Shown: positions 1-7,963, counted from the first letter of the stretch. The stretch: 35,489 nt of DNA from Pseudomonadota bacterium (GCA_023390245.1 JAEWDF010000062.1:1-35489); one strand, 5' to 3'. Numbers and translations: made by a program. Notes: generated from the sequence alone by a model not told the origin.

Positions 1-2
1 AT

Positions 3-2201
3 ACGGTGGTGCGGCTGGCCGCGCCGGGCAACCTGCCGGTCGCGGCGCAGGGACAGGGCGGCGCCTGGACGGTGACGCTGGGCGGGCCGCCCTCGGGCGC
101 CTCGGGCGTCGAGGTGGACCGCTCCGACGACGGCTCGGCGGTCCTGGTCGCGCGCATGGCCGGGGCGACCCGGACGGTGTGGCTGACCGACCCACTGGTC
201 GGCGACCGTTTCGCCGCCGTCACGGCCCTGGCTCCCGGCAAGGGGTTTTCCCAAACGCGCGCCACGGTCGACATGACCCTGCTGCCGACCGCCCAGGGGC
301 TGGCGGTCGAGACGCCGACCGACGACCTGAGGATCGAGGCGGCCGGCGACCTGGTCACCTTCAGCCGTCCGCACGGCCTGACCCTGTCGCCGCCCTCGGC
401 CGCGCTGGTCGCCGCCGAGGCGGGGATCGACGCGCCGCGCCGCGCCGACCATCCGGCGATGATCCTGGAGGAATGGGCGGCGGTGGGCGAGGCGGGCTTC
501 TCCGACCGGCGCCAGCGCCTCCAGGACGCCGCCATGGCCGAGACCGTCGCGGCCGAGGGCGACCCCCGCGCCCCGATCGCCGCCCGGCTGGCCCTGGCGC
601 GCTTTCTGGTCGGGTCGGGCCTGAACTACGAGGCGATCGGCGTGCTGAACGCCCTGATCGCCAAGGCGCCGAACATGCTGGGCGAGCCGGAGGTGCGCGG
701 CCTGCGCGGCGCCGCCCGCGCCGCCATCGGCCGGCTGGAGGAGGCCCAGGCCGACTTCGCCGGCGCCGCCCTGGCCGACGACCCGGCGACCAAGGCCTGG
801 CAGGGCTATATCGCCGCCGAACAGGGCGACTGGGAAGCAGCGCGCCGCGCCTTCGCCGGGGCCGCCTCGGTGATCGACGACTTCCCCAGGGAATGGCGCG
901 CGCGTTTCGCCGCCGCCCACGCCCTGGCGGCGATGGAGACCAACGACCTGCCGGCGGCGGGCCGGCTGCTGACCTACGCCTTCAGCCAGAACGCCCCGGC
1001 CGCCGACCAGCTGACCGCGCGCCTGGTGCAGGCGCGGCTGTTCGACCTGACCGGGGACAAGGACCGGGCGCTGGCGGTCTACAAGGCCGTGGCCCGCGCG
1101 CCGCTGGAGGGGATCGCCACTCCCGCGCGCCTGGGCGCGGTCGGCCTGGAGATGGACAAGGGCGCGATCACGCCCGACGCCGCCGCGCAGCAGCTGGAGC
1201 AGCTGAAATGGCGCTGGCGCGGCGACGCGACCGAACTGGCCGTCATCCGCAGGCTGTCGGACATCTATCTGCAGCAGGGCCGCTATCGCGAGGCGCTGGA
1301 CGCGCTGAGGAGCGCGGGCAAGCGGCTGGCCGGCATTCCCGGCGCGGCGCGGATCCAGGCGGATCAGGCCGACGCCTTCCGCGCCCTGTTCCTGGACGGC
1401 GCGGCCGACGGCCTGCAGCCGGTCCAGGCCCTGGCCCTGTTCTACGACTTCCGCGAACTGACGCCGATCGGCGCCGACGGCGACGAGATGGTGCGCCGGC
1501 TGGCGCGCCGGCTGATCGACGTCGACCTGCTGGATCAGGCCGCCGAACTGCTCCAGCACCAGGTCGACGAGCGGTTGGATGGCGTGGCCAAGGCCCAGGT
1601 CGCCACCGACCTGGCCACCGTCTATCTGATGGACCGCCAGCCGGAGAAGGCGCTCCAGGCCCTGTGGGGCAGCCGCACGACCCTGCTGCCGACCGCCGTG
1701 AACAGCCAGCGCCGGGCGCTGGAGGCGCGGGCGCTGATGGACCTGGGCCGTTTCGACCATGCGGTGGAAGTGCTGGACCGCGACCAGTCGGCCCCGGCGC
1801 GCGAGGTGCGGGCCGACATCCTGTGGAAGCAGCAGAAGTGGGGCGAGGCGGCGCCGGTGTACGAGGCGCGGCTGGGCGACCGCTACAAGGATGCGGCGAC
1901 GCCGCTGTCGCCGGTCGAGGAGAGCTGGCTGGTCCGGGCCGGCGTCGGCTATTCCCTGGCCGGAGACCGGGCGGGCCTGGCCCGGCTGAAGGGCCGCTAC
2001 GGCGCCTTCATCGGCCGGGCGCAGGCGGCCAACGCCATCCGAGTGGCGCTGGACGACAGCCTGTCGGGCGTGGCGGGCGCCAGCGACTTCGCCGGCCTGG
2101 CGTCGGGCGCCGACACCTTCGTCGGCTGGGTCAACGCCGCCAAACAGGACTTCCGAAAGGAAACGGGCGGCGATCGCCGCGCGACCGCCGCCCGCTCCTG
2201 A
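3..2201 (+). CDS. Large TPR-repeat protein, 5' end missing
   Basis: The reading frame is open to the left window edge, so the true start lies upstream; a GTG at 6 is in frame but is not supported as a start. The visible 732 codons begin with about 130 residues of beta-rich sequence (VRLAAPGNLPVAAQ, WTVTLGG) that resembles AMIN-like or secretin-associated folds, which suggests an envelope location. From about residue 190 to 700 there is a run of degenerate alpha-helical TPR-like hairpins rich in Ala, Leu and Arg (for example ALARFLVGSGLNYEAIGVL and LRGAARAAIGRLEEAQADF). TPR arrays are protein-interaction scaffolds; no catalytic motif is visible. The gene converges on the HU gene and lies next to flagellar genes, so a motility-related role is possible but not shown. 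I do not recognise a specific gene name. Confidence 0.8.
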   Translation, partial: TVVRLAAPGNLPVAAQGQGGAWTVTLGGPPSGASGVEVDRSDDGSAVLVARMAGATRTVWLTDPLVGDRFAAVTALAPGKGFSQTRATVDMTLLPTAQGLAVETPTDDLRIEAAGDLVTFSRPHGLTLSPPSAALVAAEAGIDAPRRADHPAMILEEWAAVGEAGFSDRRQRLQDAAMAETVAAEGDPRAPIAARLALARFLVGSGLNYEAIGVLNALIAKAPNMLGEPEVRGLRGAARAAIGRLEEAQADFAGAALADDPATKAWQGYIAAEQGDWEAARRAFAGAASVIDDFPREWRARFAAAHALAAMETNDLPAAGRLLTYAFSQNAPAADQLTARLVQARLFDLTGDKDRALAVYKAVARAPLEGIATPARLGAVGLEMDKGAITPDAAAQQLEQLKWRWRGDATELAVIRRLSDIYLQQGRYREALDALRSAGKRLAGIPGAARIQADQADAFRALFLDGAADGLQPVQALALFYDFRELTPIGADGDEMVRRLARRLIDVDLLDQAAELLQHQVDERLDGVAKAQVATDLATVYLMDRQPEKALQALWGSRTTLLPTAVNSQRRALEARALMDLGRFDHAVEVLDRDQSAPAREVRADILWKQQKWGEAAPVYEARLGDRYKDAATPLSPVEESWLVRAGVGYSLAGDRAGLARLKGRYGAFIGRAQAANAIRVALDDSLSGVAGASDFAGLASGADTFVGWVNAAKQDFRKETGGDRRATAARS

Positions 2202-2215
2202 AGACCGAAGGCCCG

Positions 2216-2248
2216 CCCCGCGCGCGGGGAAGACCCTTGGGCGTCTTA
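2216..2248. terminator. GC-rich hairpins between convergent genes
   Basis: Between the converging TPR and HU genes there is a CCCCGCGCGCGGGG palindrome (about 2217-2230), then AAGAC...GTCTT arms (about 2230-2247) that overlap the HU stop codon. Neither is followed by a clear T tract, so this is a weak candidate for a bidirectional terminator. Confidence 0.3.
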
Positions 2249-2524
2249 GCCGTTGACGGCATCCTTCAGCGGCTTGGAGACGCGGAAGCGCACGGCCTTG
2301 GAGGCGGCGATCTTGATGGTCGCGCCGGTGGCCGGGTTGCGGCCTTCACGGGCGGCGCGCTCGGCCGTGTCGAACACGCCCAGGTTCGAGATGCGGACGT
2401 CGCCGCCCGACTTCAGGGACTTGTGGATGTTCTCGACGATCGCGGTCAGCACCTTGCCGGCGTCCGCTTGGCTGACGCCCGCGTCCTTGGCGACGGCGGC
2501 GATCAGTTCGGCTTGAGTGGTCAT
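2246..2524 (-). CDS. hup: HU-family DNA-binding protein
   Basis: This is a 92-residue nucleoid-associated protein of the HU/IHF family. It binds and bends DNA as a dimer in the cytoplasm. The sequence shows the typical N-terminal helices (MTTQAELIAAVAKDAG), the GGDVRISNLGVFD segment and the DNA-binding arm with the signature GRNPATGATIKIAASKAVRFR, then a C-terminal helix (SKPLKDAVNG). A start five codons upstream, at 2539, is possible. The ATG at 2524 is preferred because HU proteins normally begin directly before the first helix and because GGAAACG upstream can act as its ribosome binding site. It is transcribed alone, convergent with the TPR gene. Whether it is the main HU or a paralogue cannot be told here. 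Confidence 0.93.
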   Translation of the reverse strand: MTTQAELIAAVAKDAGVSQADAGKVLTAIVENIHKSLKSGGDVRISNLGVFDTAERAAREGRNPATGATIKIAASKAVRFRVSKPLKDAVNG

Positions 2525-2636
2525 GAGGGTCGTTTCCATTTGAATCGCCCGGACAGGGCGAGGACCGACGGATCAACGCGGATTTCGCCGGGCTTTGCAA
2601 GCGCTGATCGCGCTGAAACCCTTGCGGGGCGGGGGA

Positions 2637-3461
2637 TTATCCGGCGCCGGACGCTCGATGGAAGCTCTCGACCAGGCTTCCCGCGACCAGCCGCCAGCCG
2701 TCCACCAGCACGAAGAAGATCAGCTTGAACGGCAGGGAGACGACCACCGGCGGCAGCATCATCATGCCCATGGACATCAGTACGCTGGCGACCACCAGAT
2801 CGATCACAAGGAACGGAACGAAAAGGAGAAATCCAATTTCGAAGGCGCGCTTCAGCTCGCTGATCATGAAGGCCGGGGTGACCACGCGGAGCGGCAGGTC
2901 CTGCAGGTCCTGCGGGGCCTCGATCCGGCTCAGCCGGGTGAACAGGGCCAGGTCGCCGCGGTCCACCTGAGACAGCATGAAAGTTTTCACAGGTTCCGAC
3001 GCCGCATCGAACGCCTGGGGCAGCTCCATCTGCTGATCCAGCAGCGGACGGACCCCCGAATCATAGGCGTCCTGCCAGGTCGGGGCCATGACGATGGCGC
3101 TGAGGAACAGGGCCAATGAGACCAATACGGCGTTCGGCGGCGACTGCTGCAGGCCCAGGGCGGTGCGGAGCAGGGACAGCACCACGACGATCCGCACGAA
3201 GCTGGTGGTCATGATGACGATGGACGGCGCCAGAGACAGCACCGTCATCAGGCCGATCAACTGGACGACGCGGGCGGTGAGGCCGGAGCCGTTCCCCAGG
3301 TCGATGTTGATGGCCGATCCCGATTGGGCGGCCGCCTGCGCCAGCGCCGCGACCGGCCAGGCCAGGCAGACCAGGGTGGTGAACAGCGACAGAAGCGCCG
3401 CGCGCCTCAATTCGGCGGCTGTCGGGGTGACGAACAGGTCCTTCAGCCGCGCCGCCTTCAC
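2637..3461 (-). CDS. fliP: Flagellar export apparatus protein FliP
   Basis: FliP is a core inner-membrane component of the flagellar type III export gate, forming the helical pore with FliQ and FliR. The 274-residue product has an N-terminal signal-like segment (residues 21-42, ending ALAQA), hydrophobic segments at about 64-84, 108-126 and 208-252, and both family signatures: SFVRIVVVLSLLRTALG (87-103) with QQSPPN, and TPAFMISELKRAFEIGF (195-211). The start is a GTG whose last two bases overlap the TGA stop of fliO (4-nt overlap), so the two are translationally coupled. Only fliO and fliP are present here; fliQ, fliR and flhB must lie elsewhere. Confidence 0.96.
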   Translation of the reverse strand: MKAARLKDLFVTPTAAELRRAALLSLFTTLVCLAWPVAALAQAAAQSGSAINIDLGNGSGLTARVVQLIGLMTVLSLAPSIVIMTTSFVRIVVVLSLLRTALGLQQSPPNAVLVSLALFLSAIVMAPTWQDAYDSGVRPLLDQQMELPQAFDAASEPVKTFMLSQVDRGDLALFTRLSRIEAPQDLQDLPLRVVTPAFMISELKRAFEIGFLLFVPFLVIDLVVASVLMSMGMMMLPPVVVSLPFKLIFFVLVDGWRLVAGSLVESFHRASGAG

Positions 3462-3733
3462 TTGAACATTCCCGGCTGGCGCGGCTCGATCAGCTCGCGG
3501 CCCTCGCCCAGCAGGATCAGCCGCTCCTCGTCGTCCACGCGCACCAGGACCAGCCGGCGGGCGGGGTCCAGCACCAGGGTCTCCACCACCTTCAGCCGGC
3601 GCTCGCCCTTCTGCGCCTGCAGGCGGGCCATCAACTGGGGCGCATAGCGGCGCGCGGCCCAGGCGGCCAGGCCGATCAGACCCAGGGTGAAGGCCAGGCC
3701 GAAGACGGCGCGGAGAAGGTCGAGGAAATTCAT
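3458..3733 (-). CDS. fliO: Flagellar biosynthetic protein FliO
   Basis: FliO is a small bitopic membrane protein that assists FliP assembly in the flagellar export gate. The 91-residue product has a single N-terminal transmembrane segment (about 8-26, VFGLAFTLGLIGLAAW) followed by a cytoplasmic domain with the FliO pattern (RRLKVVETLVLDPARRLVLVRVDDEERLILLG). The C-terminal tail is short, as in alphaproteobacterial FliO. It starts with ATG, is the first gene of the fliO-fliP unit, and diverges from flgB across 129 bp containing CtrA-like motifs. Confidence 0.92.
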   Translation of the reverse strand: MNFLDLLRAVFGLAFTLGLIGLAAWAARRYAPQLMARLQAQKGERRLKVVETLVLDPARRLVLVRVDDEERLILLGEGRELIEPRQPGMFK

Positions 3734-3774
3734 GCGAGGACAGCCCGGCGCCCAGCGACGCGTTTGACCGGAGT

Positions 3775-3823
3775 GTTAACCGCCAGGGTTAACGAGGCGT
3801 TGAGATAACCCGTCGTTAACCAT
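3775..3823. promoter_or_regulatory. CtrA-like binding motifs in the fliO/flgB divergent promoter
   Basis: Three GTTAAC hexamers occur at 3775-3780, 3788-3793 and 3815-3820. The last is part of ATAA-N7-TTAAC (3805-3820), one base off the CtrA consensus TTAA-N7-TTAA, and reads on as TTAACCAT (3816-3823), a known CtrA half-site form. In Caulobacter early flagellar operons are activated by CtrA. The spacing to flgB (start 3863) and fliO (start 3733) fits control of both directions. Seen directly: the motifs; inferred: CtrA binding. Confidence 0.65.
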
Positions 3824-3862
3824 GCAGGCGGCATTTTCTGCCCATCGAACCGGGAGACCGCC

Positions 3863-4270
3863 ATGGGCGTCGCCGACCTGCCGCTGCTGAACCAGATCAA
3901 GGGCCGAATGAGCTGGCTCGACGAACGTCAGCGCGTGATCGCCGAGAACGTCGCCAACGCCGATACGCCCGGCTACGTCGGCCGCGACCTGAAGCAGCCG
4001 ACGGACTTCGCCGCCGCGATGCGGACCGGCGGCGGGCTGCGCATGGCGCGCACCAACGCCGCCCACATCTCGCCCGCCGGGTCCGCCGCCCGTTTCGATC
4101 CGACCAAGTCGCCCGATTCGGAAACCACGCTGGACGGCAACTCGGTCGTGGTCGAGGAGCAGATGCTGAAGATGGCCGAGAGCCGCATGGCCTATGACGC
4201 CGCCATCGGCTTCTACCAGAAATCCATGTCCATGATCCGCCTGGCCGCCAAGAAGCCCGGACAGGGCTGA
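3863..4270 (+). CDS. flgB: Flagellar basal-body rod protein FlgB
   Basis: FlgB is a proximal rod protein of the flagellar basal body, exported by the flagellar type III system without a cleaved signal. The 135-residue product has the N-terminal rod signature around residues 18-40 (SWLDERQRVIAENVANADTPGY), which includes the conserved ANxDTPGY, and a C-terminal amphipathic coiled-coil helix (EEQMLKMAESRMAYDAAIGFYQKSMSMIRLA). Both terminal helices are typical of axial proteins. A GGGAG ribosome binding site precedes the ATG. It heads the flgB-flgC-fliE operon. Confidence 0.96.
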   Translation: MGVADLPLLNQIKGRMSWLDERQRVIAENVANADTPGYVGRDLKQPTDFAAAMRTGGGLRMARTNAAHISPAGSAARFDPTKSPDSETTLDGNSVVVEEQMLKMAESRMAYDAAIGFYQKSMSMIRLAAKKPGQG

Positions 4271-4286
4271 TCTGGAGCGCTGACCG

Positions 4287-4706
4287 ATGCCTGATCCCGT
4301 CCCCCCGTCGAACAGCGCCATGGCCGTCGCCGCCTCGGCCCTGAAGGCGCAGCAGTCGCGCATGCGCGTGATCGCCGAAAACATCGCCAACGCCCAGTCC
4401 ACCGCGCGGACCGCGGGGGGCGACCCCTATCGCCGCCAGATCGCCGTGTTCCAGCCGCGCGAGGTGGACGGCGCGACCGGGGTGGCGCTGGCCGAGGTGC
4501 GGCCCGACCAGAGCGACTTCCGCATGGACTACGATCCGTCCCACCCGGCGGCGAACGCCCAGGGCTATGTGATGCGGCCCAACGTCGACACCCTGGTCGA
4601 GGCGATGGACATGCGCGAGGCGCAGCGCGCCTACGAAGCCAACCTGAACGTCATCGAGACGGCGCGGTCGATGGACACGCGCACCCTGGACATCATCAAG
4701 CGCTGA
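4287..4706 (+). CDS. flgC: Flagellar basal-body rod protein FlgC
   Basis: FlgC is a proximal rod subunit of the flagellar basal body. The 139-residue product carries the axial-protein N-terminal motif (ALKAQQSRMRVIAENIANAQST), the central FlgC region with DPSHPAANAQGYVMRPNVDTLVEAMDM, and the C-terminal helix RAYEANLNVIETARSMDTRTLDIIK. It lies 16 bp after flgB and 11 bp before fliE in one operon. Length and motif order match the family fully. Confidence 0.97.
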   Translation: MPDPVPPSNSAMAVAASALKAQQSRMRVIAENIANAQSTARTAGGDPYRRQIAVFQPREVDGATGVALAEVRPDQSDFRMDYDPSHPAANAQGYVMRPNVDTLVEAMDMREAQRAYEANLNVIETARSMDTRTLDIIKR

Positions 4707-4717
4707 GGACCTGAGCC

Positions 4718-5023
4718 ATGAATCCGATGATGGCCGCCCGCGCCTACGCCGCCGTCCAGGGCGGAGCGATGCCGACCGGCGGCGCGCCCGCTCCCGCCGC
4801 CGGCGACAACGGCTTCGCCGACCTGGTCCAGTCGGCCATGACCGACATGAGCCAGCAGACCCGCGCGGCCGAAACCCAGATGACCAGCGCCGTCAACGGC
4901 CACGGCAGCCTGATCGACGTCGTCACCGCCCTGAGCTCGGCCGAGACCCAGCTGGAAACCGTCGTCTCCATCCGCGACCAGGTGATCTCCGCCTACAAGG
5001 AGATCATGGCCATGCCGATCTGA
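4718..5023 (+). CDS. fliE: Flagellar hook-basal body protein FliE
   Basis: FliE is the adaptor between the MS ring/export gate and the rod. The 101-residue product has a variable, Ala/Pro-rich N-terminal third and the conserved C-terminal half (FADLVQSAMTDMSQQTRAAETQ...LIDVVTALSSAETQLETVVSIRDQVISAYKEIMAMPI), which ends with the family's typical AYKEIM-MPI. It is the last flagellar gene of the block; the next gene, a VOC protein, starts 52 bp on. In many bacteria fliQ, fliR and flhB follow at this point, but not here. Confidence 0.96.
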   Translation: MNPMMAARAYAAVQGGAMPTGGAPAPAAGDNGFADLVQSAMTDMSQQTRAAETQMTSAVNGHGSLIDVVTALSSAETQLETVVSIRDQVISAYKEIMAMPI

Positions 5024-5055
5024 TCGGGAACCTTGCCGGCGATCCGGGCGCTGCC

Positions 5056-5069
5056 CTCCCGATAGGGAG
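5056..5069 (+). promoter_or_regulatory. Small hairpin covering the ribosome binding site of the VOC gene
   Basis: CTCCC-GATA-GGGAG (5056-5069) pairs the GGGAG part of the GGGAGAGG Shine-Dalgarno sequence lying just before the ATG at 5076. It could damp translation; no ligand or regulator is suggested by the sequence. Confidence 0.3.
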
Positions 5070-5075
5070 AGGATC

Positions 5076-5453
5076 ATGCTCAAGGACCGCGATTCCGCCG
5101 CCATCGTCGCCGTCAGCGACATCGAGCGCGCGCGCCGCTTCTATCAGGACGTCCTGGGCCTGACGCCGGACGGAGAGGGCGGCGACGTGCTGGCCTTCCG
5201 CACCGGTTCGACCCGGCTGCTTGTCTATCCGTCCGAATACGCCGGAACCAACAAGGCCAACGCCGTGGTCTTCGACATGAAGGGCGATCTGGTCGAGACC
5301 GTGCAGGCGCTGAAGGATCGGGGCGTCGTGTTCGAACACTACGACCTGCCGGGCCTGACCCTGAACGGCGACGTGCACGAGGCGGGCGCGGCCAGGCTGG
5401 CCTGGTTCAAGGACCCGGACGGCAACCTGCTGCACCTTGTCGAGGGGATGTGA
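5076..5453 (+). CDS. VOC (glyoxalase/bleomycin-resistance fold) family protein
   Basis: This is a 125-residue single-module VOC protein with two beta-alpha-beta-beta-beta halves. The first half starts AIVAVSDIERARRFYQDVLGLTP and contains FRTGSTRLLVYPSEY. The second carries ALKDRGVVFEHYDLPG and ends in the typical WFKDPDGNLLHLVE, whose terminal Glu is the usual second-half metal ligand. Members include glyoxalases, dioxygenases and antibiotic-binding proteins, and the substrate cannot be assigned from sequence. The first-half His ligand is not obvious, so it may not be a metal enzyme. It has a strong GGGAGAGG ribosome binding site. Its position after fliE seems incidental. Confidence 0.85.
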   Translation: MLKDRDSAAIVAVSDIERARRFYQDVLGLTPDGEGGDVLAFRTGSTRLLVYPSEYAGTNKANAVVFDMKGDLVETVQALKDRGVVFEHYDLPGLTLNGDVHEAGAARLAWFKDPDGNLLHLVEGM

Positions 5454-5456
5454 CGG

Positions 5457-6773
5457 TCAGGGCGCGATGCGCTCGGCCAGGGCGGCGGCCTGCAGGCGCA
5501 GGTCCGGCACGGCCGTCATCTCCCAGAAGGCGCCGCGCGTCAGCGGACCGACGGCGTAGAGGCCGGCGTTCTCGGCGGCCGCTTTCAGCCGCCCGTCGTC
5601 GGCGACCTTCAGCCCCAGGCCCAGCGGATCGGGCCGCACCCAGCCCTTGTGCAGCATGTCGCGGATCAGCGGCTCCCGGCTCTGGGTGATCGCGCCCAGC
5701 GGGCCGGTGCAGTTGATGACCAAGTCGAACCGGTCGCGGATGGGGCGGCGACGCCCGCGCGGACGCCAAGCGGCCTCCACCGCCCCGTCGCGTTCCGACA
5801 GGTCCGCCAGCTTTCCGGCCGTCACGGTCAGTTCGCCGCTCTCCATCATCGCCGCCACCTCGCGCGCCACCCCCGGCGACAGCCGGTGACGGCGGACATC
5901 CCACAGCGGGCGCAGGTGGCGCAGGAATCGGCGACGCTCGTCCGGCGTCCAACTGCGCCACAGCGGCCGGGCGAAGGTCCTGAGCCGGTCGAACACCGCG
6001 CGCCAGTCGTGGTCGGCCAGGGCGGCGCGCACCTGGCGCGTCACCGCCGAGGGCGATCCGGAGAACGAGCCGGCATAGGGCGCGGGCGGCGCCGTCGCAT
6101 GCTCCTGCGGCAGCAGGCCCCGGCGCGACAGGGCGGTGAATGTGCGCCCCGGCCGGCGCAGCGACAGCACGGCGTCGACCATGGTCAGACCCGTCCCGAT
6201 CACCAGGATGTCGCGCGCCGCCTCGTCGATCGGCGCCGGGCGCCATGGGTTTTCGACATAGCGGCCCGAGGCGCGCAGCGCCTCGCCGACGCCGGGCGGA
6301 CTGGCCGGCTCCAGATTGCCCAGGGCCAGGACCACCACTTCCGCCTCGACCGTCGCGCCGTCGTCCAGCCCCAGCCGCCAGCGTCCCTCGATGCGATCCA
6401 GGGTGCGCGCCTCGCCCCGCAGGCAGGTCAGCCGTCCGTCCGCGCCGTCGGCGGCCTCGACCAGCAGGTGTCTCAGATAGTCGCCGTAGACGCCCCGACT
6501 GATGAAGCCGTCGCGCGCGTTCCACGACGGCTGCTCGGCCAGCCACAGCGCCAGGTGGTCGGGCGCGTCGGGAAAGGCGCTCATATTGTCCAGGCGCACG
6601 TTCAGCAGGTGGCGGGGATTGCCGGTGTCATAGGCGACGCCGGGGCCGAAGTCGGCGCGGCGCTCGATCAGCGTCACGTGCAGGCGCGGAGAGCGGCGCA
6701 GCAGCTGCACGGCGGTGAGCAGGCCGCTGAACCCCGCGCCCACCACGGCGGCGCGCTCGATCTCTCCGCCCAT
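5457..6773 (-). CDS. FAD/NAD(P)-binding protein (NAD_binding_9-like)
   Basis: The 438-residue product starts with a Rossmann dinucleotide-binding motif (AAVVGAGFSGLLTAVQLL, residues 8-25). It is followed by ERRADFGPGVAYDTGNPRHLLNVRLDNMSAFPD, the hallmark of the FAD-NAD(P)-binding family that includes the N-terminal domains of some siderophore and amine hydroxylase-like proteins. A second dinucleotide-binding stretch is visible around ARDILVIGTGLTMVDAVLSL, and FDLVINCTGPLGAITQS resembles the FAD-contact ATG-like motif. It is likely a cytoplasmic flavoprotein oxidoreductase of unknown substrate. It lies 66 bp downstream of the GT26 glycosyltransferase on the same strand and converges with the VOC gene. 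Confidence 0.8.
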   Translation of the reverse strand: MGGEIERAAVVGAGFSGLLTAVQLLRRSPRLHVTLIERRADFGPGVAYDTGNPRHLLNVRLDNMSAFPDAPDHLALWLAEQPSWNARDGFISRGVYGDYLRHLLVEAADGADGRLTCLRGEARTLDRIEGRWRLGLDDGATVEAEVVVLALGNLEPASPPGVGEALRASGRYVENPWRPAPIDEAARDILVIGTGLTMVDAVLSLRRPGRTFTALSRRGLLPQEHATAPPAPYAGSFSGSPSAVTRQVRAALADHDWRAVFDRLRTFARPLWRSWTPDERRRFLRHLRPLWDVRRHRLSPGVAREVAAMMESGELTVTAGKLADLSERDGAVEAAWRPRGRRRPIRDRFDLVINCTGPLGAITQSREPLIRDMLHKGWVRPDPLGLGLKVADDGRLKAAAENAGLYAVGPLTRGAFWEMTAVPDLRLQAAALAERIAP

Positions 6774-6839
6774 CGGCGCTCCGTCAGTGGCCTCCGCTCG
6801 GGCGGACGCCGCATTGAGCCCCAGGCGGACGGGCGATGT

Positions 6840-7685
6840 CTAGCGCCGACGTCCGGCGCGCTCGCGGATGTGAAGCCAGGCGCGCGGCGCCAGGCTCCAG
6901 GGCTCGACGCAATAGCGGACGAACAGGCGGCGCGGATCGTGCAGCAGCCGATAGGCCCACTCGATCCCCAGCCGCCCCATCCATCGCGGCGCCGCCTTCT
7001 GGACGCCGGCCTCATAGTCGAAGGCCGCGCCCACCGACAGGATGGCGCAGTCGGGCAGGCGGTCCAGGTTACGGACGATCCAGCGCTCCTGGCGCGGCAT
7101 GCCCATGCCGACGAACAGCACATGCGGGTCGAAGGCGGCGATGTCGGACAGCAGTTCCGCATTCCCCGGCGAACCGGGCGCGATGTCGAAGAAGCCGTGG
7201 CGGACCTGGATGCGCGCGTTCGGATAGCGTTCGGCCAGGCGCGTGGCGGCGACCTCGCCCACGCCCGGCTCGCCACCCACGGACATGACGCGCCAGCCGT
7301 TGCGGTCGGCCAGGCTCCAGAAATGCGCGCGCCAGTCCAGATAGGTGCAGCGGTGGAAGCTGCGGCCGTGGACGCCGGTCAGGCGCGCGAACCACAGCAG
7401 GGGGGTCGAATCGACCTCGACCATCTCGGCGGCGTCGTAGAAGGCGCGCATCTCCGGATCGGCCTGGATCAGATGCAGGCTGTGCAGATTGTGGTTGGCG
7501 ATCAGGCTGCGCCGGCCTTCGGCGACCGCCTGCTCCAGATGGTGCATGACCTCCTCGGGCCGGACCAGGTCGACCCATTCGCCCAGCAACCGCACGCGCT
7601 CGCGCCGCCGCCGCGCCTTGCGGAAGGCCGGTCGGGAGCGGGTCCGGCGCTCTTCGGCCGACAGCAGGAGGGAGGAATCCGCCAT
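6840..7685 (-). CDS. WecG/TagA/CpsF family (GT26) glycosyltransferase
   Basis: This is a 281-residue enzyme of the GT26 family, which transfers sugars such as N-acetylmannosamine(uronic acid) to undecaprenyl-linked intermediates in exopolysaccharide or surface glycan synthesis. Visible family motifs are NHNLHSL (64-70), VDSTPLLWFARLTG (91-104), HGFFDIAPG (163-171), VGMGMPRQERWI (192-203), and SVGAAFDYEAG followed by APRWMGRLGIEWAYRLLHDPRRL (217-254). The frame is open upstream to 7961 but would run antisense through the tRNA-Leu gene, so the ATG at 7685 was chosen; its ribosome binding site is weak. The Arg-rich N- and C-termini suggest peripheral membrane association. No other polysaccharide genes are in the window. 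Confidence 0.9.
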   Translation of the reverse strand: MADSSLLLSAEERRTRSRPAFRKARRRRERVRLLGEWVDLVRPEEVMHHLEQAVAEGRRSLIANHNLHSLHLIQADPEMRAFYDAAEMVEVDSTPLLWFARLTGVHGRSFHRCTYLDWRAHFWSLADRNGWRVMSVGGEPGVGEVAATRLAERYPNARIQVRHGFFDIAPGSPGNAELLSDIAAFDPHVLFVGMGMPRQERWIVRNLDRLPDCAILSVGAAFDYEAGVQKAAPRWMGRLGIEWAYRLLHDPRRLFVRYCVEPWSLAPRAWLHIRERAGRRR

Positions 7686-7803
7686 GCCCCGGAGCCTAGG
7701 GAGAGGGGCCTCAAGGCCGGGTGAGCAAACAGGGCTAACGCGCGTAAACCCGACGCGGAGGGAGGAAATCGGTCGCCCGGCGAAGATTGCTGAAAAAGCC
7801 CTG

Positions 7804-7831
7804 TTGACCCCGTCGCTTCGCTGGCCTAGAG
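7804..7831 (+). promoter_or_regulatory. Probable housekeeping promoter of tRNA-Leu
   Basis: TTGACC at 7804-7809 and CTAGAG at 7826-7831, separated by 16 bp, resemble the Caulobacter-type sigma-70 promoter (TTGAC ... GCTANA). An AAAAA run lies just upstream. The predicted start would give a leader of about 40 nt before the tRNA. Confidence 0.55.
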
Positions 7832-7876
7832 GTCCGCGCCTTCCCGATGGGCACGCCGAAAGGCGGACCGGACGGA

Positions 7877-7960
<84 letters not shown>

Positions 7961-7963
<3 letters not shown>

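Noticed and set aside
222..2201. Gene start at the GTG at base 6 for the left-edge TPR protein
   Set aside because: The frame is open to the window edge and there is no room to see a ribosome binding site, so the gene is better treated as 5'-truncated.
179..2728. 849-codon plus-strand frame overlapping the TPR and HU genes
   Set aside because: It is Arg/Gly/Pro-rich shadow translation; it runs through the HU gene antisense and lacks any domain.
5649..7724. 691-codon plus-strand frame opposite the flavoprotein and GT26 genes
   Set aside because: It is antisense to two motif-rich genes; the translation is typical shadow sequence.
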